DNA from: Semisulcospira habei
Lineage: Eukaryota; Mollusca; Gastropoda; Semisulcospiridae
Assembly: GCA_036245525.1 (NCBI GenBank)
Contig: BTPG01000004.1
Coordinates: forward strand, 236,276,329 to 236,340,328
Reading direction: 5' to 3'
DNA: 64,000 nt
Every line of letters begins with the position of its first letter. Position 1 is the first letter of the stretch. A program made the translations under genes and the position numbers. The notes under the pieces are model-generated. The model saw nothing but the letters and a program-made list of their open reading frames with translations. It had not been told where the DNA came from and made no database searches. Shown here one piece after another: positions 58,101 through 64,000 of this stretch.

Positions 58101-58464
58101 TAATGAACCTTTATTTTCCAACGGTAGAAGTTATTGGTAACAGGACCAGTTTTCAAACTTGCCGTTGCTACATCTACTACATAAATGACATAGACATGTA
58201 AACATACACATACCACACACTGACGCATGTATACACTCGCTCACGCACGCACGCCCGCACATACGCACGCACACGCACGCTCACACACACACACAAACAC
58301 AAACTTGCACACACACGCTCTCGGACACGCACTCCAGACATACGTACGCGCATAACGCGTACGCACAAAAATATAAAATGAGTAAAAATGCAAAGTAAAG
58401 CAATACACAGAAAATCATTAAGTACATTAGAATTCATACAGCAAAGGCAAATATGTATATGTGT

Positions 58465-58466
<2 letters not shown>

Positions 58467-58550
<84 letters not shown>

Positions 58551-58577
58551 ACACACACACACACACACACACAGCAT

Positions 58578-58611
<34 letters not shown>

Positions 58612-58643
58612 CATGCACACACACACACAGAGCATGCACGCAC

Positions 58644-58685
<42 letters not shown>
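58467..58685 (+). repeat. (CT)n and (CA)n tracts in the minus-strand CR1 3' UTR
   Basis: (CT)n spans about 58467-58546 and (CA)n with GCATG interruptions 58550-58685. In element sense these are (TG)n then (GA)n, as at 18060-18300. Confidence 0.9.
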
Positions 58686-58688
<3 letters not shown>

Positions 58689-58864
58689 AGCGCGCCCAAA
58701 AATATCGCGTACACACATATGAAGGCAAAAACATTATACATAGTACATGCAGTATTCAATGTACTCTTGACACTCAGATATTATGGTCCACTGTATATTA
58801 TATAAAAAAACAAACAAACAAAAAAACAGACGCTCTCTTTCTCTCTCTGTGTCTCTCTCACTCT

Positions 58865-58911
<47 letters not shown>

Positions 58912-58983
58912 ACATTCTCACACACACAAACATTCACACACCTGAACACACGCGCAAGTTATCCCTGTACTGTAATGATTAGA

Positions 58984-60776
58984 TTACGTCAGAGATTCTA
59001 GGTGTTTGAAGAGGCTGACCCTAAATGAGGTGAGCGTCTTTGCGTTTCTGATTTCTGCAGGAATACAATTCCAGAATGAACTTCCCTAAAATGACAAACT
59101 GGTTTTGAATAAATCAATACACGGCAGGGGTACTTTGAAATGGTGTCCATGTCTAGATGCTACAGATATCCGTTCTGAGAAAAAAGAACTCAAGTACAGT
59201 GGACATGACTGCTTGTACAGCTTGTACATCAATACACCTTTATTGAACTGAAAGTGATGGGATAGAGGGAGCATTTTTAAAGTTTTAAGCTTTTCGTCAG
59301 TTGAGAGTTCGGGATCGGGAAATATAAGCTTAGCAGCTCTCCTATGTAGGGAGTTCAGCCTATTCAAATGTACATCACTAGAACCATCTCACACTGTCTA
59401 TGTGCGATTTGACATGAGCATTGTAGAAAAGAAGACGCGCATCTGTGTCAGTAATTGTTTTCAATTTTGACAACATATACAGGCCGCTGGAAACCCTTTT
59501 GCACACATTATTAATATGCAGTTGCCATTTAAGCTGATCATCTATAGTGACCCCTAAGAGGCGGTGGTGTGATACTTGCTCAATTGGGCTGTCGTTTATA
59601 CACAGACAAAGAGAGAGCGGGCATAGCTGGTGCTTTTGACGTGTGGTTATAACCATACATTCTGTTTTTGACGGATTCAGGGACATGGAGTTGGAATGAC
59701 ACCAGTCGGTGACCTCATGCAGGCTTTCCTGCAGACGCGTGCTAATTGCAGCTACATCTTTGTGAGGAGTATGTAGTGTGCAGTCGTCAGCAAACATGTC
59801 ACAAGAAATATCCTGGCAACTAATATGCAGTGGAAGGTCATTGATAAATATGCAGAACAGCAATGGCCCGAGGACAGAGCCCTGAGGCACTCCGCTTTTG
59901 ACGAGACCATACGAGGAGTAGGATCCATTTAACAGTACTCTTTGCTTCCTTCCGCTTAAATATGAAGTAAACAATGAGACAGCACCTTCATTGCAGAGAT
60001 ATGCTTGAAGTTTTGACAAAAGAATGTTATGATTTACAAGGTCAAAAGCTTTCTTAAAATCAATAAAGATCGACCCAGTTATTTGGGAGTTATTTATGGA
60101 TGCTAGCCACGCATCAATAAGTCTTGTCAGTGCCGTGTGGCAAGAATGCTTGGGGCGAAAGCCGGACTGAAATACGTGCAAAAGACTGCGACTCTCCAAA
60201 TATTGATAAAGTGTTTGTGCACGTGTCTTTCAAGAGGTTTGGAAAGGCTGGATAATATTGAAATGGGTCTATAGTTATTAACATCAGACAGATCTTTTGA
60301 CTTAGGCAAAGGGATAACCTTGGCTTGCTTCAGTTCTGATGGAAACATATTTTGTTGGATACATAAGTTATAAATATACGTTAACGATTCTACTGTATGG
60401 GGAAGAGACAGTTTCAGTATTTTAGGGCTGATCTCGTCAGGTCCCGATGACTTTTTGTTTTTCAGTGACCCGATCAGTTTTCCTACTTCATACACAGCTA
60501 GAGGTGGTATAGAGAATGGGGGTTTGTCCTTAGTCTTCTGCTTACAAAAGTTAAGTAGGGCCTCCGGGCATGTGTAAGACGCGTTACCGCTTGAGGGTAT
60601 GATTGACTCGGCAACAGACAGAAAATGTTTATTAAAAGTTTCTGCAGTAATACTAGAAGGAATGGCTGACGATTTCTTGCTGTTACCTCGGGTGACGAGA
60701 TTAACCGCGCGCCAGAGTGCGGCAGTATCTCTGTCTTCTTTAATCATTCGTTCAAAGAGAGACTTTTGAGCCCTGC
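58984..60776 (-). pseudogene. CR1-like family A reverse transcriptase, minus-strand copy
   Basis: It reads [156 protein letters not shown] and LNSLHRRAAKLIFPDPELST. Stop codon TAA at 58984-58986. Frameshifts near 60190, 59385 and 59090 break it. Otherwise the closest relative here of the copy at 55927-57777. Confidence 0.85.
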
Positions 60777-60786
60777 GTACCATAGA

Positions 60787-63242
60787 ACAGCTGGCAAGTT
60801 TGGCCTTGGAGAAACAAACGACAGAGGCCTGCGACTTTTAGAGTTCGCACAGTCACCGTCTCACCGTTGCTAATACCCTCCATCCACACAAGAAGTCAAG
60901 AACAGTGACATGGCAATCGCCAGGAGGCCTGGTCCATAACCAGATTGACTTCATCTTGCTGCCTCGACGATTCAAATCCAGCGTTAACAAAGCACAAACG
61001 AGGTCCTTTCCTGGCGCTGATATTGGCAGCGACCACAACCTCGTCCTTACTAGCCTCAAGTTGAAGCTGGCATTGAAACGAGATAGCAAGAGCCCTCGCA
61101 TCAGATTCGACCTCCAGAAGCTAAAAGACCCGGAAGTAGAGGAGCTCTTCCAAGCCCAGGTGGGAGGCAGATTTGCAGCCTTGGCTACTTTGGACTGCGA
61201 CGTAGACACCCTTGCTGGAAATATAAAAGAGGTGTTACTTTCTACAGCAGAAGAAGTGCTGGGGAAGCAGAGGAAGCGCAAACAGCCCTGGGTCACCGAT
61301 GACATCCTCGATCTCTGTGATGAGAGGAGAGCCTGGAAGAAAAAGAGAGGCCAAGACCTCACATCAGCAAACAAGTACAGACTTGTCAACAAGAAGATCA
61401 GGAAGAGGATGAAAGAAGCCAAAGAAGATTGGATTGAAGACCAGTGTTGTAGCGTGGAAGAGGGCATGGCAAACGGCAACAGCAAGAAGGCTTATGAAAC
61501 GCTAAGGACCCTCACCAAGACTCAACAGCGAACAGCCACAGTCATCGAAGACAGCAGCGGCCAACTCCTTACGGAAAACACTGCTGTACTAAACAGATGG
61601 ACTGAGTACTGCCGAGACTTGTATAACTACAAGGCTGAGCCAGACACCAGCATCCTCCAAAACAACCAGGCTGGGGCCAGGAAGGCTGAAGACCTGCCAG
61701 TGTTAGCTGAAGAGGTGGAAGCAGCCGTACGCGGCCTGAAGGGAGGAAAGTCTCCAGGTGTAGACAACATACCTGCTGAACTGTTGAAACATGGAGGAGA
61801 AGTAACAACGAAGGTCCTCACTACACTCTGTCAAAAGATCTGGGAGCAAAAGAAATGGCCAGTAGAATGGACACAGTCTCTAGTGATCCCGCTCCCCAAG
61901 AAAGGAAACCTGAAACAGTGCCAGAACTACAGAACTATCAGTCTGATAAGTCACCCTAGCAAAGTAATGCTTAGAATCATTCTCAACCGCCTCAAAACTT
62001 TCGCCGAGGAACTGCTGGCAGAAGAACAGGCTGGCTTCAGAGTTGGAAGAAGCACTGTAGAGCAGATTTTCAACTGCCGCGTCCTGATCGAGAAACATCT
62101 GCAGCATCAGCGCGAACTCTACCACAACTTCATTGATTTCAGGAAAGCATTTGATCGCGTCTGGCACGACGGACTCTGGCAAGTCATGAGATCGTTCAAC
62201 ATAGAGGAGGGACTGATCCAAATGATAGAAGCGCTTTACAAGAACGCCTGCAGCGCGGTTCTACTTAACAATCAGTCAGGCGAGTTCTTCAGGACGACGA
62301 TCGGTGTCCGTCAAGGATGCCTGCTCTCTCCTCTCCTTTTCAACATATTCCTGGAGAAGATCATGCAGGAAACCCTCCACGACCACCATACTTCAATCTC
62401 TATTGGTGGCAGATCCCTGTGCAATCTTCGATTCGCAGACGACATTGACCTCATGGCAGGCAGCAATAGTGAGCTCCAAAACCTGACAGACAAACTTTCA
62501 AGTAACGCAGGGTCTTATGGCATGGAGATCAGTACGGATAAAAGCAAAGTGATGATCAACACCACAAGCGACAGCAACAGCAACATTCACATGAACGGCC
62601 AGAAGCTAGAAGAGGTCAATAGCTTCAAGTACTTGGGAGCCACCCTGTCCAAAGACAGTAGTTGCATAGCAGAGATCCGTATCAGGATAGGTACAGCAAC
62701 ATCCGCAATGGCCAGGCTGGACAGGATATGGCGAAGTAACTCCATCAGCTTCACCATCAAGTACAGGCTTTACAAGTCCCTCGTAGTGTCTATTCTACTC
62801 TACGGCTGTGAGACTTGGACACTGCTTGCAGACTCAGAAAAGAAAATCCAGGCCTTTGAGAACAAGTGCCTGAGGAAGTTGCTCCGCATCTCGTACCGCG
62901 AGCACAAGACCAACGAATATGTACGGAGCATCGTCACTTCCCTGGTGGGCCCACATGAACCCCTTCTGGCAACCGTGAAACGGCGCAAGCTTGCTTGGTT
63001 TGGCCACGTGACCCGACATAACACCTTGTCCAAGACTATCCTCCAAGGCACTCTCGAAGGAAGTCGTCGGCGAGGTCGTCAGAGAAAGATTTGGGTCGCA
63101 AACATAAAAGAATGGACCGAACTCGAGATGTCAGACTTGCTTGCCACCGCCCAAAATAGAACTCAGTGGAGAGCACTGTCTGTTGCTGCTGCCTTTCAGT
63201 CCCCCCAACGCCCAGTTCGGGCAAGGGTCTGATGATGATGAT
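60787..63242 (+). mobile_element. RTE-like LINE inserted in the CR1-like copy, 10-bp target duplication
   Basis: gtaccataga occurs at 60777-60786 and 63243-63252 and once in the uninterrupted family A sequence (KSMVRRAQ region near 56008). The element is 5'-truncated inside its endonuclease and ends with (GAT)n (..ctgatgatgatgat) after the stop codon, with almost no 3' UTR. Such very short UTRs and short-repeat tails are known for RTE-type LINEs. Confidence 0.9.
60905..63232 (+). CDS. RTE-like endonuclease-reverse transcriptase, long open frame
   Basis: The frame is open from before 60905 (HRLTVANTLHPHKKSRTVTW read from about 60854; one frameshift near 60855 separates the first visible endonuclease residues GKFGLGETNDRGLRLLEFA) to TGA at 63230-63232. 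It carries the endonuclease C-terminus (IDFILL, SDHNLV), a linker, and the RT: GGKSPGVDNIPAELLK, VIPLPKKGNLKQCQNYRTIS, AGFRVGRSTVEQIFNCRVLI, NFIDFRKAFDRVWHDGLW, GVRQGCLLSPLLFNIFLEKI, catalytic LRFADDIDLMAG and FKYLGATLSKD. The C-terminal region is LYGCETWTLL, LRISYREHKTNEYVRSI, WFGHVTRHNTLSKTILQGTL and RRRGRQRKIW. No stop interrupts 775 codons, which suggests recent insertion; the missing endonuclease N-terminus makes it inactive. Confidence 0.9.
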   Translation: MTWQSPGGLVHNQIDFILLPRRFKSSVNKAQTRSFPGADIGSDHNLVLTSLKLKLALKRDSKSPRIRFDLQKLKDPEVEELFQAQVGGRFAALATLDCDVDTLAGNIKEVLLSTAEEVLGKQRKRKQPWVTDDILDLCDERRAWKKKRGQDLTSANKYRLVNKKIRKRMKEAKEDWIEDQCCSVEEGMANGNSKKAYETLRTLTKTQQRTATVIEDSSGQLLTENTAVLNRWTEYCRDLYNYKAEPDTSILQNNQAGARKAEDLPVLAEEVEAAVRGLKGGKSPGVDNIPAELLKHGGEVTTKVLTTLCQKIWEQKKWPVEWTQSLVIPLPKKGNLKQCQNYRTISLISHPSKVMLRIILNRLKTFAEELLAEEQAGFRVGRSTVEQIFNCRVLIEKHLQHQRELYHNFIDFRKAFDRVWHDGLWQVMRSFNIEEGLIQMIEALYKNACSAVLLNNQSGEFFRTTIGVRQGCLLSPLLFNIFLEKIMQETLHDHHTSISIGGRSLCNLRFADDIDLMAGSNSELQNLTDKLSSNAGSYGMEISTDKSKVMINTTSDSNSNIHMNGQKLEEVNSFKYLGATLSKDSSCIAEIRIRIGTATSAMARLDRIWRSNSISFTIKYRLYKSLVVSILLYGCETWTLLADSEKKIQAFENKCLRKLLRISYREHKTNEYVRSIVTSLVGPHEPLLATVKRRKLAWFGHVTRHNTLSKTILQGTLEGSRRRGRQRKIWVANIKEWTELEMSDLLATAQNRTQWRALSVAAAFQSPQRPVRARV

Positions 63243-64000
63243 GTACCATAGACTTGACACGGTTACGTTGTTTTTTGTATTCGCTAAATAGCTTGTGTCT
63301 CCTTAAGTCATTTCTCAATCTCATAGCTTCGATTATTTCTTGGTTTAGCCAAGGCGGTAACGTGAGGTTTTTTACCCGCTTTTGCCGCAAAGGGGCGTGT
63401 TTGTTAAGTACTCTTGTAAAGAGTCCATACCAAACAGCCAGAGCCTTTTCAGGGTCAGTTTCGTTATTAACGACATTAAATGGTGTTTGATCAAGGTCTG
63501 CTAGAAAAGCAGATTGATTAAACTGTTTAAATGAGCGATACGTTATAGTTGTGTGCCCGTTCTTACGATGCACTGGCAGTTTTGTTGACCATGAACACAC
63601 AGTAGGAAAGTGATCACTGATGCTGAGGTCAGGAACACTAACATTGAATACACTAAGGGGACGGTTGGTGTAAATGTGATCAATGAGTGTTGAGGTTGTT
63701 TTTGTGATCCTAGTAGGGGCCGAAACTAATTGTTCTAAGCCTGTTTGTGTGGTGATGCAATCCCACGCGGTATGGGGCTTCAACATATCTATGTTAAAGT
63801 CGCCTAGTAGCAACGCATCACAGTTAGGTAAGCCAACCTTTTCTACTGCATGCAAGAAATCGTCGTACCATTCAAACTTGGCTGCTGGGTTACGATAACA
63901 AAAGCCGACGAAGACGGGTTTAGTTTTTGGAGCCCTAAATTCCAACCAAATGCACTCAACTTCCGGAGTTTCTAAGTCCTCACGCCTTTTTACTAAATGT
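63243..64000 (-). pseudogene. CR1-like family A ORF2, endonuclease part of the minus-strand copy (runs off window)
   Basis: It is open on the minus strand from the window end: EFRAPKTKPVFVGFCYRNPA, KFEWYDDFLHAVEKVGLPNC, LLGDFNIDMLKPHTAWDC, LIDHIYTNRPLSVF and SISDHFPTVCSWSTKL. The linker follows (NLTLPPWLNQEIIEAMRLRN, SEYKKQRNRVKSMV). At this point the frame is cut by the RTE-like insertion. The A-run at 'YKKQ' is six long here and in frame, unlike the seven-A copies at 48230 and 55981. The N-terminus of ORF2 and ORF1 lie beyond the window. Confidence 0.85.

Larger units (their letters stand above)
58101..60786 (-). mobile_element. CR1-like family A copy on the minus strand: 3' UTR and RT
   Basis: The 3' end (ccgttggaaaataaaggttc, next to (GA)n at 58077-58100) is followed, upstream in element sense, by a UTR of about 880 bp with two (TG)n/(GA)n-type blocks (58467-58685 and 58850-58915). 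RT coding follows from 58984 upward. The copy continues at 63243 after an RTE-like insertion and runs off the window end. Confidence 0.85.

Overview
This is a eukaryotic (metazoan) window, most likely from a mollusc and perhaps a gastropod. The assignment is an inference: the evidence is many APE-type LINEs of the CR1/L2, RTE and C-terminal-zinc-finger types, a DIRS/Ngaro-like tyrosine-recombinase retroelement, long (CT)n/(GT)n/(CATA)n microsatellites, common marine-invertebrate 'ggtcat' repeats, and one fragment matching the metazoan splicing factor SRRM1. There is no bacterial gene organisation, no rRNA and no intact tRNA. Most of the DNA is nested mobile elements. Host coding sequence is limited to one long exon with a clean splice donor (42139-43938, a Q-rich repeat plus a candidate PD-(D/E)XK domain) and a short SRRM1 PWI exon fragment (26692-26832, minus).

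Layout. 1-8532: DIRS-like copy 1 (gag, RT/RNase H, broken recombinase), split by a nearly full LINE (2702-6635, minus) with a 10-bp target duplication. Its 3' end at 7129 is joined directly to 5'-terminal sequence of the same element, giving a split-direct-repeat or tandem arrangement. 8563-9380: L2-like 3' fragment. 9955-11517: complete but decayed Tc1-like transposon with matching inverted repeats. 11820-13440: relic of a Cys-rich/'SDDTDV' multicopy family. 15000-16325: dispersed repeats with palindromes. 16556-18936: CR1-like copies facing each other. 18937-22820: second copy of the 2702-6635 LINE. 22821-24420: 'ggtcat' repeat array. 24725-26400: L2-like copy. 26692-26832: SRRM1 fragment.

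27313-35470 is a third LINE of the zinc-finger type, minus strand. It is interrupted by an L2-like 3' fragment (27742-28109) and by a complete DIRS-like copy 2 (30711-35187) that can be removed to restore the LINE reading frame exactly. 35488-41910 holds a CATA-containing repeat, an L2 relic, a 46-bp tandem array, a tRNA-type SINE, an RTE-like 3' fragment and an L2 copy. 42139-43938 is the host exon. 44189-64000 is a stack of L2-like, CR1-like (families A and B here) and RTE-like elements.

The most notable pattern is that CR1-like copies repeatedly sit in (CT)n tracts. In the LINE's own orientation the 3' tail runs straight into (CT)n, and several copies have (CT)n on both sides. The family A 3' UTR itself carries (GT)n(GA)n tracts, and opposite-strand copies are found inserted in exactly those tracts. 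Other points of interest are a UAG codon shared by both DIRS copies between in-frame gag and pol, and insertions of only tens of bases that carry LINE/SINE 3' ends.
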